Source: Mariniphaga sediminis
GTDB lineage: Bacteria > Bacteroidota > Bacteroidia > Bacteroidales > Prolixibacteraceae
Assembly (NCBI RefSeq): GCF_003573545.1
Contig: NZ_QWET01000010.1
Location: 119,905-183,904 of the forward strand
Reading direction: 5' to 3'
DNA: 64,000 bases
Made by a program: the position numbers and the translations under genes. Below the pieces are notes generated by a model. The model did not search any database. It was not told where the DNA came from and worked only from the letters and a program-made list of their open reading frames with translations. This document shows positions 16,880-25,413 of this stretch, piece after piece. How positions within the stretch are numbered: position 1 is the stretch's first letter; each line of letters begins with the position of its first letter.

Positions 16880-19288
16880 ATGAAAAAAACGCTCATACTT
16901 GTTTTACTTGCTTTTTTTGCCGGAAAAGGATTTTCGCAGCATATTGATTTAACTGAGGCCCAAATTATCTGTTTCGAAAAGAAAGACAGACGCGTATTAA
17001 AAGCGTTGGATGTCTTGCAGGAAGAGACTGAAAAAAGGAGCAATATCCGGCTTTCCGTTGCGCAGAGTTGGCCACGGAAAAGCCACCCGGCAATTGCCGT
17101 TGGATTAGAAAAACACATTGAAAAATTCCCTGAGGAATACCGGCAGGTTATTACTGAATTACCATCCATTCAAAAAGAAGGGTACAAAATTGCTGTTGTA
17201 AAGGAGTCGCAAACCGTTTTGGTAATCGGAAAGGATAACCGCGGTCTTTTGTATGGAATAGGGAAACTGCTGCGCAAAATGGAAGTCCGTCCGGGGCAAA
17301 TTCTGGTTCCGGATGATTTAAATATCGCATCTTCTCCGGCCTACCCCATTCGCGGACATCAGTTGGGATACAGACCCAAAACCAATTCTTACGACGCATG
17401 GTCGCCAGCGCAGTACGAAAGCTACATACGGGACCTTGCCATTTTTGGAGCAAACGCCATAGAGATAATGCCACCCCGCACCGACGATGATTTTACCAGT
17501 GTGCACATGAAACTACCGGCTATTGAAATGATTGCGGAACAATCAAAAATATGTGATGCCTATGGAATGGACGTTTGGATGTGGTACCCCAACCTGGGGC
17601 CAAACTACACTCATCCGGATTCCATAAAAAAAGAACTTGATGAACGCCTTGAAGTTTTCAAAACCGTTCCCCGGTTAGACGCCCTTTTTGTTCCGGGCGG
17701 AGATCCCGGTGAGGTAGAACCCGATGTTCTTTTTACCTGGCTTGAACAGGTGGCCGATGCCTTGCACCAGTATCATCCCAAAGCCAAAATATGGGTTTCC
17801 CCCCAGGTTTTTAAGCCTACGCAGGAATGGTTCGATGTTTTTTACCGGCATGTCAACCAGCGATACGATTGGTTTGGAGGAGTGGTTTTCGGTCCGTGGA
17901 TAAAAACGCCCATTGCAGAAATCCGGAAAATCATTCATCCCGACATACCTATTCGCCGGTATCCCGACATCACACACAGTCTCAGTTGTCAATATCCGAT
18001 ACCTGAATGGGATTTGGCATATGCCATTACCCTCGGGCGTGAGTGTATCAATCCGCGCCCTTCCGACCAGAAGATAATTCATAATGCTTTTGACAATCTG
18101 GCAGAAGGAAGTATCAGCTATTCAGAAGGAACAAATGATGATTTAAATAAAATAGTGTGGAGCGATCAGGACTGGGATCCGCAAACGCCGGTGATTGAAA
18201 CATTACGTGACTATGCCCGCTATTTCATTGGCCCGGATTTTACAGAAGATGTGGCCCAGGGAATGATGGCGCTTGAACGCAATATCCAGGGGCCGCTGTT
18301 AATCAACGATGAAGTAATGAAAACCCTTTACCAATGGCAGGATATGGAGAAAAAAGCGCCGGATGAAGTTCTGTCCAATTTCCGTTTTCAGATGGGGCTG
18401 ATCAGGGCATACTACGACGCCTACATTTACCGGCGACTGGTTTATGAAACGGCACTGGAACAAAAAGCGCTCGAAACATTATCACAAGCCACAAAAAAAG
18501 GGGCAGATAATGTGATTCCCGAGGCGAAAGCGGTTCTGCTGCAAGCAAAAAAGTCAGTCATGCCGGAGTTACGCCAACGCTGTTTTAGTCTGGCCGATTC
18601 CTTATTCAGAAGTATCGGCGCCCAGCTCACGGTAGAAAAACACCATGCCATGAAAGGCCGCGGAAACTTTATCGACAATATTGATGTACCATTAAATAAC
18701 GCGCCCTGGCTGTTATTCCGGCTTTCGGCCATTGAAAAGCTGCCGGACGAAAACCAGCGTTTACAGGAGGTTATTCAAATCGTTCAACGGAATAATCCGG
18801 GACCGGGCAGTTTTTATGATAATTTTGGCTCTCCCAAAAGTATGGCCCGGATAAAAAAAGGCATTAGCTGGGAAAAAGACCCGGGCGGACTGGAGTCACC
18901 GCGTGTTAGCTTTGGCATTGGCCTGCGGAAAGAAGAATGGGTGCATGAAGTGACAGCTGCGGGATTCGAAGGACAGGTGTCGCCCATTGCCTGGATGAAC
19001 CAGGCAACCACGCTCTACAGTCAGCCGCTGGAAATTATTTATGACCACCTTGATCCACACAGCAGTTACACAATCCGAATTTCCTATACCGGTCGTTTTC
19101 GCTCCCGGATAAAAATGGTAGCCGATGATTTTCCCGTCCACGATTATATTCAAACCGGCATCCAGCCTATATATGAATTCAAAGTACCCAAAGAAGCCAT
19201 CGCCGACGGCAAAGTGATTTTTAAATGGACATGTGGCGAAGGGGAACGCGGCTCGCAGGTTTCGGAAATCTGGCTGCTGAAACAATAA
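16880..19288 (+). CDS. Secreted glycoside hydrolase-like protein with GH20/GH67-type N-terminal domain
   Basis: An 802-residue protein with a signal peptide (MKKTLILVLLAFFAGKGFS). Residues about 110-150 (VLVIGKDNRGLLYGIGKLLRKME) match the small alpha/beta domain that precedes the catalytic barrel in GH20, GH67, GH84 and GH115 enzymes. A TIM-barrel region follows: YPIRGHQLGYRPKT, LAIFGANAIEIMPP, MDVWMWYPNLG, DALFVPGGDPGEVEP and WVSPQVFKPT. The paired acidic residues typical of GH20/84 (Asp-Glu or Asp-Asp) are not clear, though PGGDPGE is a candidate. A C-terminal beta domain ends with GERGSQVSEIWLLKQ. The substrate is unknown. It is divergent from the mannosidase operon and may share its regulation. 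Confidence 0.65.
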   Translation: MKKTLILVLLAFFAGKGFSQHIDLTEAQIICFEKKDRRVLKALDVLQEETEKRSNIRLSVAQSWPRKSHPAIAVGLEKHIEKFPEEYRQVITELPSIQKEGYKIAVVKESQTVLVIGKDNRGLLYGIGKLLRKMEVRPGQILVPDDLNIASSPAYPIRGHQLGYRPKTNSYDAWSPAQYESYIRDLAIFGANAIEIMPPRTDDDFTSVHMKLPAIEMIAEQSKICDAYGMDVWMWYPNLGPNYTHPDSIKKELDERLEVFKTVPRLDALFVPGGDPGEVEPDVLFTWLEQVADALHQYHPKAKIWVSPQVFKPTQEWFDVFYRHVNQRYDWFGGVVFGPWIKTPIAEIRKIIHPDIPIRRYPDITHSLSCQYPIPEWDLAYAITLGRECINPRPSDQKIIHNAFDNLAEGSISYSEGTNDDLNKIVWSDQDWDPQTPVIETLRDYARYFIGPDFTEDVAQGMMALERNIQGPLLINDEVMKTLYQWQDMEKKAPDEVLSNFRFQMGLIRAYYDAYIYRRLVYETALEQKALETLSQATKKGADNVIPEAKAVLLQAKKSVMPELRQRCFSLADSLFRSIGAQLTVEKHHAMKGRGNFIDNIDVPLNNAPWLLFRLSAIEKLPDENQRLQEVIQIVQRNNPGPGSFYDNFGSPKSMARIKKGISWEKDPGGLESPRVSFGIGLRKEEWVHEVTAAGFEGQVSPIAWMNQATTLYSQPLEIIYDHLDPHSSYTIRISYTGRFRSRIKMVADDFPVHDYIQTGIQPIYEFKVPKEAIADGKVIFKWTCGEGERGSQVSEIWLLKQ

Positions 19289-19661
19289 GGGGCAAATAGA
19301 CAACACCAATTTGCCATTATCCGGAACAAGTTACTACCTCGTTACCTTCAGGAATAGTTGGCGGATGAAATTCGAAAACGACTGAAACTTATCATCGTAT
19401 ATGGTATCGTATTTTGATACCATTTATACCCGCAAGCCGGTTTATATTTTCGACTCCAGTAAAACCTTACGTTCGATGGATAAAAAAAACTTTTCCCCGG
19501 ATACAGAGAATGTATTACTTTTATAAAGTCAAAAAATTTGAAATAAACATACAACAATGCAAGTGCCCAGGTTTTATGCTTAGCACCCGACAATTTGCAT
19601 GAAAAAAACGCTTTTCAGGAAACAAACACAAAAAAGATTATTCCATTAAAAATTTTAAAAT
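19289..19661. other. Intergenic region with a perfect 8-bp hairpin
   Basis: There is no convincing gene. The hairpin at 19401 is the only clear structure, and the region before the cupin gene is A/T-rich. Confidence 0.5.
19401..19423 (+). terminator. Candidate terminator hairpin after the glycosidase gene
   Basis: ATGGTATC and GATACCAT form a perfect 8-bp stem around a 7-nt loop (GTATTTT), 110 bp after the stop of the glycosidase gene. There is no long T-run, so it could also be a regulatory dyad. Confidence 0.4.
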
Positions 19662-20120
19662 ATGAAAAAGACAGAAACGATTTCAGAAAATAAAAATTAC
19701 ACTGCAATAAATATTGGAAGTCTAGAGGATATAAAATCCTATTCTCACATTCACCCTAAATTAGGAACGGAAATTAAAGGAAAAGTGTTTGTGAAAACCC
19801 CAAGCAAAGCAACAGGAACGGAAATTTCTTTTACTACCATACCACCTAAAGCAGAATTGGGATATTTCCATCTGCATTACAAAGACGAAGAAATATATAT
19901 TATACTCAAAGGTTCGGGCTATTATCAGGTAGATGATGATTGTTTTCCGATACAGGAAGGCAGTGTTATACGAGTTGCACCTGAAGGTGTGAGAAGTTTG
20001 TGCAATACCTCAGACGAAGAGATGGTTTATATTTGCATTCAGGCAAAAGAACATTCATTGGAAGAACATACTACGGATGACGGGAAAAGAATTGCATTTA
20101 CCCCAAAATGGAAAATATAA
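19662..20120 (+). CDS. Cupin domain protein
   Basis: A 152-residue single cupin. Motif 1 is GYFHLHYKDEEIYIILKGSGYY (residues about 67-88, metal ligands H..H...E) and motif 2 is IQEGSVIRVAPEGVRSLCN. No signal peptide. Small cupins of this type bind metals and can be dioxygenases, isomerases or ligand sensors, so the specific role cannot be told. It opens a stretch of AT-richer genes with small regulators and stress proteins. Confidence 0.8.
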   Translation: MKKTETISENKNYTAINIGSLEDIKSYSHIHPKLGTEIKGKVFVKTPSKATGTEISFTTIPPKAELGYFHLHYKDEEIYIILKGSGYYQVDDDCFPIQEGSVIRVAPEGVRSLCNTSDEEMVYICIQAKEHSLEEHTTDDGKRIAFTPKWKI

Positions 20121-20730
20121 AAAACCTGAAAAGTTCCGGTAATCAAAATAAGTAGAAGATAGTTGGGTTCCATTTTAACTGGTAGCTTGCGGAAACGATT
20201 TAATACCGGAGCCAGGTCGATTAAATTGTTTTGAGATTATTGATGCGAATCAAGGGTTGAACCCTCTTCGGGGTTCTTCTCATATCCACTTCATTACCAA
20301 AAGATTTACCTGTGGCTATTATTGTTTAATCCCTTTCGGGATAAAAAAATGTCTGAAGGACATAAATAAAAATAGCCCCGTACGAAGCTCGGGGAAGGCA
20401 ATGTGGGGTAAAAAAATGCATTCCTCTTATTTTGATTTTCAATACCTTCAAAAGTAACATTTGGATTACAGAAGATGTATAAAGATACTGGTAGTATAAT
20501 CATGTTATATACAAGAAACAATATTGACAATTATATGACCGGTTTAATCCTGCTAATGAAAGGCCAGCCTGTAACCTGTTGGTCAAAAAGCATGGCACAC
20601 ATAGTGATAAATTTAAAGCACTTAACATTAAACCAACGGTTTAGTTGGATGAAAGGTAAGTGCATGGAGAAATGCAACGGTTCTTTTCTCCGGACCGTTA
20701 GAAATAATTTAAAAACCAAAAATTATCATT
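20121..20730. other. Long intergenic region with clustered hairpins
   Basis: 610 bp without a convincing gene. It contains the series of short palindromes described at 20252-20395. The rest, up to the beta-barrel gene, shows no recognisable structure. Confidence 0.5.
20252..20395. repeat. Cluster of short hairpins (REP/MITE-like remnant)
   Basis: Four or five small inverted repeats follow each other: AGGGTT-G-AACCCT, AACCC-tcttc-GGGTT, ATCCC-tttc-GGGAT, ATGTC-tgaag-GACAT and CCCCG-tacgaagct-CGGGG. Series like this, with GGACAT and CCCCG elements, resemble intergenic repeats seen in Bacteroidota genomes near REP-type or IS200/IS605-type elements. No transposase gene is present. Confidence 0.45.
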
Positions 20731-21219
20731 ATGAAACCTTACCTTTTTCATTCATCATTCAATGCCAATATAATCCTGTTTATTGGCATACTGTTATTGT
20801 TGTTGTGTAATCAATCGGAAGCCCGGATTACAACGGCAACAGAACTAAGTAAAGTAAACCTGTATGCAGATTTTGGATTTCATTTTGCGGGTCAGGCATC
20901 CATAAATCTTGAAAGGCAAATTTATTCAGGAGAGAAAACAACCTGGTATGGAAGAGGAGGTGTAGGAACTGCTGGTATTATTATGGCAAACGGAGGATTC
21001 GGTGCTTTAGGAGCTATTACAATGCTCACGGGCAAAGGGAATAAACATTTTGAAATAAACGGGGGTACATTTATAGGGAAAGATACGGAACACGATGAAA
21101 TATTTGTATACCCACTTATCGATTTTGGATATAGATATCAAAAACCCGAAGGTGGCTTCATTTTTAAAGCCAAACTCGGATTTTTGGGTATTGGAATAGG
21201 TCTCGGATATGCATTCTGA
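20731..21219 (+). CDS. Probable small outer-membrane beta-barrel protein, unknown function
   Basis: A 162-residue protein with an N-terminal hydrophobic segment (ILFIGILLLLLCNQSEA, residues 15-31) that looks like a signal peptide. After it come alternating aromatic and glycine-rich strands (LYADFGFHFAGQASINLE, WYGRGGVGTAG, YPLIDFGYRY, GFLGIGIGLGYAF), and the chain ends in F. This is the pattern of a small outer-membrane barrel. I do not recognise a named family. Confidence 0.6.
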   Translation: MKPYLFHSSFNANIILFIGILLLLLCNQSEARITTATELSKVNLYADFGFHFAGQASINLERQIYSGEKTTWYGRGGVGTAGIIMANGGFGALGAITMLTGKGNKHFEINGGTFIGKDTEHDEIFVYPLIDFGYRYQKPEGGFIFKAKLGFLGIGIGLGYAF

Positions 21220-21342
21220 CGGCTGCCTAAAAAAATAATTATGTCCAAACAGGAAGTGTTTTGATGAGACGAACCACTAAATACAGAATACAAAATATCG
21301 CGACACCTAAATACGATGTTGTTACGGGAATATGTGTTGTAT

Positions 21343-21792
21343 TTAAGAGAGGCGATTTTTTGTATTAATTAATGGGAGCAGCTTGTTTTGTAAATACATA
21401 GTCCACGAGGGAGCACAGGTTTCATAGCATTCTACGGCAGGTGTCAATCCTTCGTGAGTGAACACCAAATGAGTTTTCCCTTCTTTTTCACTAATTTCAA
21501 ATATTACCTTAGTTCCGGTCCATTCATCTTTTTTCGCAATATAACCGAAATCGCTGTCTGTAATAAGCCAAACTATTTTTTTGTGGGGTATTACTTCTAC
21601 CAACTTTTGCCTGGAATAATGTATTCCTCCCGCAGCACTAAAGCTAAACTCATCATTAAGGTTTACGCTCCTCCCCATAATTTCTTCCGAATGATACCCG
21701 GACCACCACTCACGGACATTGCTAATCGCCTGGAATACTTCTGCTGGAGTTTTCTCTGTAAGTAATGTAAGTGTAAAATTTGATGTTGTCAT
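21343..21792 (-). CDS. SRPBCC/AHSA1-type protein
   Basis: A 149-residue START/Bet v1-like protein. FTLTLLTEKTPAEVFQAISNVREWW at the N-terminus and KTHLVFTHEGLTP near residue 110 match the activator-of-Hsp90-ATPase-like (AHSA1/CalC) family. Such proteins bind hydrophobic ligands in a helix-grip cavity. It is divergent from the GlxA-type regulator; a TAAATTTG -7-like element lies at 21816-21823 on the minus strand. Confidence 0.8.
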   Translation of the reverse strand: MTTSNFTLTLLTEKTPAEVFQAISNVREWWSGYHSEEIMGRSVNLNDEFSFSAAGGIHYSRQKLVEVIPHKKIVWLITDSDFGYIAKKDEWTGTKVIFEISEKEGKTHLVFTHEGLTPAVECYETCAPSWTMYLQNKLLPLINTKNRLS

Positions 21793-21870
21793 TTTTCTGA
21801 AATTTAATTTATCTGCAAATTTAATGTCTGGAATACACTTTTAAGGGGTGCAAAACAGACATCTTCACAG

Positions 21871-21902
21871 GTTGATTTAGACACACTAATCTTTTATCTT
21901 TG
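21871..21902 (+). promoter_or_regulatory. Promoter of the GlxA-type regulator gene
   Basis: GTTG (21871-21874, one mismatch to TTTG), a 20-bp spacer, and TATCTTTG (21895-21902, perfect TAnnTTTG). The ATG follows 17 bp later. Confidence 0.65.
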
Positions 21903-21918
21903 CTAAAAAGAAATTCTT

Positions 21919-22899
21919 ATGAAACACATTACCATCATAACTCCTGACGGACAGAACAACCTGAGTAGTATTGTTGGTGCATACAAAATTTTTTCAAGAG
22001 CCATTACGTATTGGAAAAAACAACATAAAAGGGAATCGTATACCGTTGTATTAGCCGGGCTCTCAAAAGAAGTGGAATTCTATGACGGTTTATTTACCGT
22101 GAAGCCGCATATGCACATCTCTGCCATCCCAAAAACCAATCTTATCATCATTCCGTCATTAAACCATAACTACCAGGAAGCAGTAACTGGTAACAAACCA
22201 CTGATTAACTGGATTGAAGAACAATATAAAAACGGAGCAGAAGTCGCCAGTATATGTACCGGAGCTTTTTTGCTTGCCTCTTCAGGGTTGTTGAACGGTA
22301 AATCCTGTTCGACACATTGGGCATTTGCAGAGACCTTCCGGGAAATGTTCCCCAAAGTCAATTTACAAACCGACAGGTTAATTACAGATGAAAGTGGAAT
22401 TTACACCAATGGCGGGGCATACTCTTTCCTAAATCTTATTATTTATTTGGTAGAAAAATATTTTGACAGGCAAACAGCCATATTTTGTTCCAAAGTATTT
22501 CAGATTGAAATAGACAGGCAAAGTCAATCGGCATTTATCATCTTTACGGGACAAAAGTCGCATAGTGATGAAATGATCAAGCAAGCACAAACCTATATTG
22601 AAAACAACCTGCACGAAAAAATATCCATTGAAAACCTATCAACGAAATTAGCCGTTGGCAGACGGAACTTCGACAGAAGATTTATTAAAGCTACAGGTAA
22701 TACTCCTGTTGAATATACCCAAAGGGTAAAAATAGAAGCGGCCAAGAAAGCGTTTGAAACGAGTCGTAAAAACATCAACGAAGTGATGTATGATGTAGGT
22801 TACTCAGATGTTAAAGCATTTCGTGAGGTATTCAGAAAAATTACGGGAATGTCACCATTGGCGTACAAAAACAAATATAACAAGGAAGCAATGTATTAA
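21919..22899 (+). CDS. GlxA family transcriptional regulator (DJ-1/PfpI + AraC HTH)
   Basis: A 326-residue regulator. Residues 1-190 form a DJ-1/PfpI class I glutamine-amidotransferase-like domain with the nucleophile-elbow region ASICTGAFLLASSGLLNG (around residue 110) and CSTHWAFAE. Residues about 215-320 are a double AraC-type HTH (ISIENLSTKLAVGRRNFDRRF, then NINEVMYDVGYSDVKAFREVF). GlxA-type proteins are cytoplasmic activators or repressors, often of detoxification or amino-acid genes. It is divergent from an SRPBCC gene, which may be its target. Confidence 0.92.
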   Translation: MKHITIITPDGQNNLSSIVGAYKIFSRAITYWKKQHKRESYTVVLAGLSKEVEFYDGLFTVKPHMHISAIPKTNLIIIPSLNHNYQEAVTGNKPLINWIEEQYKNGAEVASICTGAFLLASSGLLNGKSCSTHWAFAETFREMFPKVNLQTDRLITDESGIYTNGGAYSFLNLIIYLVEKYFDRQTAIFCSKVFQIEIDRQSQSAFIIFTGQKSHSDEMIKQAQTYIENNLHEKISIENLSTKLAVGRRNFDRRFIKATGNTPVEYTQRVKIEAAKKAFETSRKNINEVMYDVGYSDVKAFREVFRKITGMSPLAYKNKYNKEAMY

Positions 22900-23200
22900 A
22901 CCAGCGCACCATAAAAACAACAAAAAATGTCGTCTTCATAGTGTTTACGCAGTGAACGCTAAAATTGCATGTACAATACTTTCAGTTCCGGGATCAGGTA
23001 TTCGTGAAGCTACGATAAAAAGTCAATCGGATGCATGAATAAAGAAACCTAAAGCACTGCAAGACCTCTACAAAAATAGAGAATGCTAAATACGTTAAAT
23101 CAGATTGTTATCCGGAAAATACTACAAAGCCAGAACAGTCAATATTTCTGAATAGTTAATGTAAAAAACTTCATGGCTGACAAAAAAAACATTAAAAAAA

Positions 23201-23232
23201 CTTGCGTAGTCAAATAGCTACATATATATTTG
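23201..23232 (+). promoter_or_regulatory. Promoter of the ArsR-SRPBCC-DoxX operon
   Basis: CTTG (23201-23204, one mismatch to TTTG), a 20-bp spacer, and TATATTTG (23225-23232, perfect TAnnTTTG). The -7 element lies between the two copies of the dyad GTAGTCAAATAGCTAC. Confidence 0.75.
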
Positions 23233-23247
23233 TAGTCAAATAACTAC
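23206..23247 (+). promoter_or_regulatory. Tandem operator for ArsR-type autoregulation
   Basis: Two 16-bp dyads: GTAGTCAAATAGCTAC at 23206-23221 and GTAGTCAAATAACTAC at 23232-23247, 26 bp apart start to start. Each has GTAG-N8-CTAC symmetry. They overlap the spacer and follow the -7 element, ending 3 bp before the ATG, so a bound repressor would block transcription. ArsR-family proteins typically bind such dyads at their own promoter. Confidence 0.7.
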
Positions 23248-23250
23248 ACA

Positions 23251-23592
23251 ATGAATTTAAGACGCGATGTATTTCAGGCCATTGCAGACCCAACACGAAG
23301 GGCAATACTTCTGCTATTAACTGCCTCACAATCCATGACAGCAGGTATCATAGCCTCAAACTTTAATACGGCAAGGCCCACCGTTTCAAAACATCTGCAA
23401 ATACTCACCGAGTGTAAACTACTCGAACAGGAGCAAAAAGGCAGGGAAATATATTATCACTTAAATCCTCAAAAAATAAAAGAAATAGCTGATTTTATTG
23501 AACCATTTCGCAAACTGTGGGATGACAGGTTCAATAAACTGGAAAGCATCATGAAAAACTACAATCCCGATAACTATCAGAAAAACACATAA
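23251..23592 (+). CDS. ArsR family transcriptional regulator
   Basis: A 113-residue winged helix. [20 protein letters not shown] (residues 5-24), the recognition helix [21 protein letters not shown] and the wing [17 protein letters not shown] are characteristic of the SdpR/ArsR branch that partners SRPBCC proteins. No clear metal-binding Cys motif (ELCVCDL type) is present, so it probably does not sense metal. It begins an operon with an SRPBCC gene (5 bp gap) and a DoxX gene (6 bp gap). The upstream double dyad suggests autorepression. Confidence 0.93.
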   Translation: MNLRRDVFQAIADPTRRAILLLLTASQSMTAGIIASNFNTARPTVSKHLQILTECKLLEQEQKGREIYYHLNPQKIKEIADFIEPFRKLWDDRFNKLESIMKNYNPDNYQKNT

Positions 23593-23597
23593 TTATT

Positions 23598-24077
23598 ATG
23601 GAAAGAAAAACAAAGGTCCATGCTGAAGATGGCAAACAGGAAATCCTGATAACAAGAGAATTTGATATACCCCTTGAATTGCTTTTTAAAGCATATACAG
23701 AGCCCGAAATTGTTGAGCAATGGATGGGAACAAAAGTACTTAAACTGGAAAATAAAAAGCACGGTGGTTGGCAGTTTGAAACAACCGATCCCCAGGGGAA
23801 TGTAGTATTCCGGGCCAACGGAACCATCCATGAGTTTGTTCCAAACGAAAAAATTACCCGGACATTTGAAATGGAAAATACATCCTTCCCCGTCCAGCTT
23901 GAATTTTTGGAATTTAAAAAAATTACGGATGATTCTGACAGCCACCGCAGCAAACTCAGCATGCAGATTATTTTCAGATCGGTTGCATACAGGGATCAAC
24001 TGCTACAAATGCCCTTTGCCCTAGGTATAAATATGGCACATAACCGATTACAAAATCTCGTTAACAAACTTAAATAA
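23598..24077 (+). CDS. SRPBCC (AHSA1-like) protein
   Basis: A 159-residue helix-grip protein. ILITREFDIPLELLFKAYTEPEIVEQW (residues about 19-45) and the later MEMENTSFPVQLEFLEF region match the AHSA1 family. ArsR-SRPBCC pairs like this are common and are thought to respond to or bind small hydrophobic compounds. It is co-transcribed with the ArsR gene 5 bp upstream. Confidence 0.85.
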   Translation: MERKTKVHAEDGKQEILITREFDIPLELLFKAYTEPEIVEQWMGTKVLKLENKKHGGWQFETTDPQGNVVFRANGTIHEFVPNEKITRTFEMENTSFPVQLEFLEFKKITDDSDSHRSKLSMQIIFRSVAYRDQLLQMPFALGINMAHNRLQNLVNKLK

Positions 24078-24083
24078 CTCTTC

Positions 24084-24494
24084 ATGAAAAAGACAAAAAT
24101 AAACCTGCCAAACAGTAAAGCAACTAAAATCATCTATTGGTTTGCCACTATTTGGCTTGCATTGGGGATGCTCTCCACAGGAATCGTACAGCTTCTAAAA
24201 CAACAGGCAGATATAGAATTGATGGTACATTTGGGATATCCTGTTTATCTGTTAACCATACTTGGTATATGGAAAATACTTGGTGTAATCACAGTTCTAA
24301 TTCCCGGGGTCAGATTATTGAAGGAATGGGCCTATGCAGGTTTTTTCTTTGCTATGACAGGGGCGGTATTTTCGCATATTGCCAGTGGAAGTAACGCCAT
24401 CGATTTTTTTGGACCTGTACTGTTACTCATGCTGACCATAACTTCATGGTATTTCAGACCTATCGATAGAAAGTCAATAGCAATTACCCTCTAA
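24084..24494 (+). CDS. DoxX family membrane protein
   Basis: A 136-residue protein with four predicted membrane helices (residues about 13-35, 49-71, 77-99 and 107-127). IIYWFATIWLALGMLSTGIVQL and LGIWKILGVITVLIPG match the DoxX-like group. Its role is unclear; relatives are linked to redox or thiosulfate metabolism and often accompany ArsR-SRPBCC operons. It ends the three-gene operon. Confidence 0.82.
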   Translation: MKKTKINLPNSKATKIIYWFATIWLALGMLSTGIVQLLKQQADIELMVHLGYPVYLLTILGIWKILGVITVLIPGVRLLKEWAYAGFFFAMTGAVFSHIASGSNAIDFFGPVLLLMLTITSWYFRPIDRKSIAITL

Positions 24495-24672
24495 TATTCC
24501 AGAGTTTTTCGGACGATTAAACAAATTATATCACAGGTTTAAATCGAACCGGAATCGGGTTTTATTGTTATTCAACAATAATACGGTATGTATTTACACA
24601 ATAAGTTTGAAGGTCGTTTTTTATGGTAATATGGAAACAACAAGCCCACTTATATAACTAATAATTAATACC

Positions 24673-25239
24673 ATGAACAATTCCAGCAAAAAATTATCCT
24701 CAAAAGAGGTGGAAGAACTACTCAGCGTATTGAAAGATCGTTTTGAGAAAAACAGGAACCGCCATGAAGGTATGGAATGGTCTAATGTTCTGGCGAGACT
24801 GGAGACCCATATTGAAAAATTGTGGACGCTCAACGAAATGGAAGAAACCGGCGGGGAACCAGATGTTGTTGGGTATGATAACCAAACAAGCGAATACATT
24901 TTTTATGACTGCTCGGAGGAAAGTCCGAAAGGCCGCAGAAGCCTTTGCTACGATCAGGAAGCGCTGGAATCGAGAAAACAGCATAAGCCAAAAGACAGTG
25001 CTGTGAATATGGCTGCTGCTATGGGAATTGAACTTCTAACAGAAGAGCAATACCGGGAGCTGCAGCGATTAGAAAAGTTTGATTTGAAAACATCCAGCTG
25101 GGTGCAAACACCTGCGGCAATTCGGAAGCTCGGTGGCGCCGTTTTTTGCGATCGCCGTTACAATCATGTTTTTCTGTATCATAACGGAGCAGATTCTTAT
25201 TATGCCGCCAGGGGATTCCGCGGCTCGCTAAGGGTGTGA
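24673..25239 (+). CDS. DUF4256 family protein
   Basis: A 188-residue cytoplasmic protein. The whole chain matches the pattern of DUF4256 (YkaA-like length): LSVLKDRFEKNRNRHEGMEW, METGGEPDVV-type and FYDCSEESPKGRRSLCYD in the middle, GIELLTEEQYRELQ near residue 120, and a C-terminal FCDRRYNHVFLYHNGADSYY. The biochemical function of the family is unknown. It is convergent with the 25.4-kb gene and separated from the DoxX gene by 178 bp, which hold a weak AT hairpin (ATTGTT/AACAAT). Confidence 0.75.
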   Translation: MNNSSKKLSSKEVEELLSVLKDRFEKNRNRHEGMEWSNVLARLETHIEKLWTLNEMEETGGEPDVVGYDNQTSEYIFYDCSEESPKGRRSLCYDQEALESRKQHKPKDSAVNMAAAMGIELLTEEQYRELQRLEKFDLKTSSWVQTPAAIRKLGGAVFCDRRYNHVFLYHNGADSYYAARGFRGSLRV

Positions 25240-25413
25240 ATTTATGCAACTTAGTCTAAAAATGACATATAAAAGTCGTTTGTATCTCTCCCTCACCCTT
25301 CATCCTAACCATATAAAGAAGGACAACATTTTGAACACACCGCCAGAATCAAAATAACTTTACGCCGGCGATTGCCCCGAAATACTTACCTTCTGTTTCA
25401 GGAACAACCAGCT

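Larger units (their letters stand above)
22900..23250. other. Intergenic region upstream of the arsR-type gene
   Basis: 351 bp without a gene that I trust. The last 50 bp hold the promoter and two operator copies listed separately. The remainder shows no clear feature. Confidence 0.55.

Noticed and set aside
19348..19602. Short frames on both strands in the gap before the cupin gene.
   Set aside because: They overlap each other and the 19401 hairpin and have no family resemblance, so they look like chance frames.
20252..20395. CRISPR-like array in the hairpin cluster.
   Set aside because: The palindromes differ from each other and there are no equal repeats, regular spacers or cas genes.
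20475..20810. 111-residue plus-strand reading frame before and into the beta-barrel gene.
   Set aside because: It overlaps the start of the beta-barrel gene in another frame, and has no domain or ribosome-binding support.
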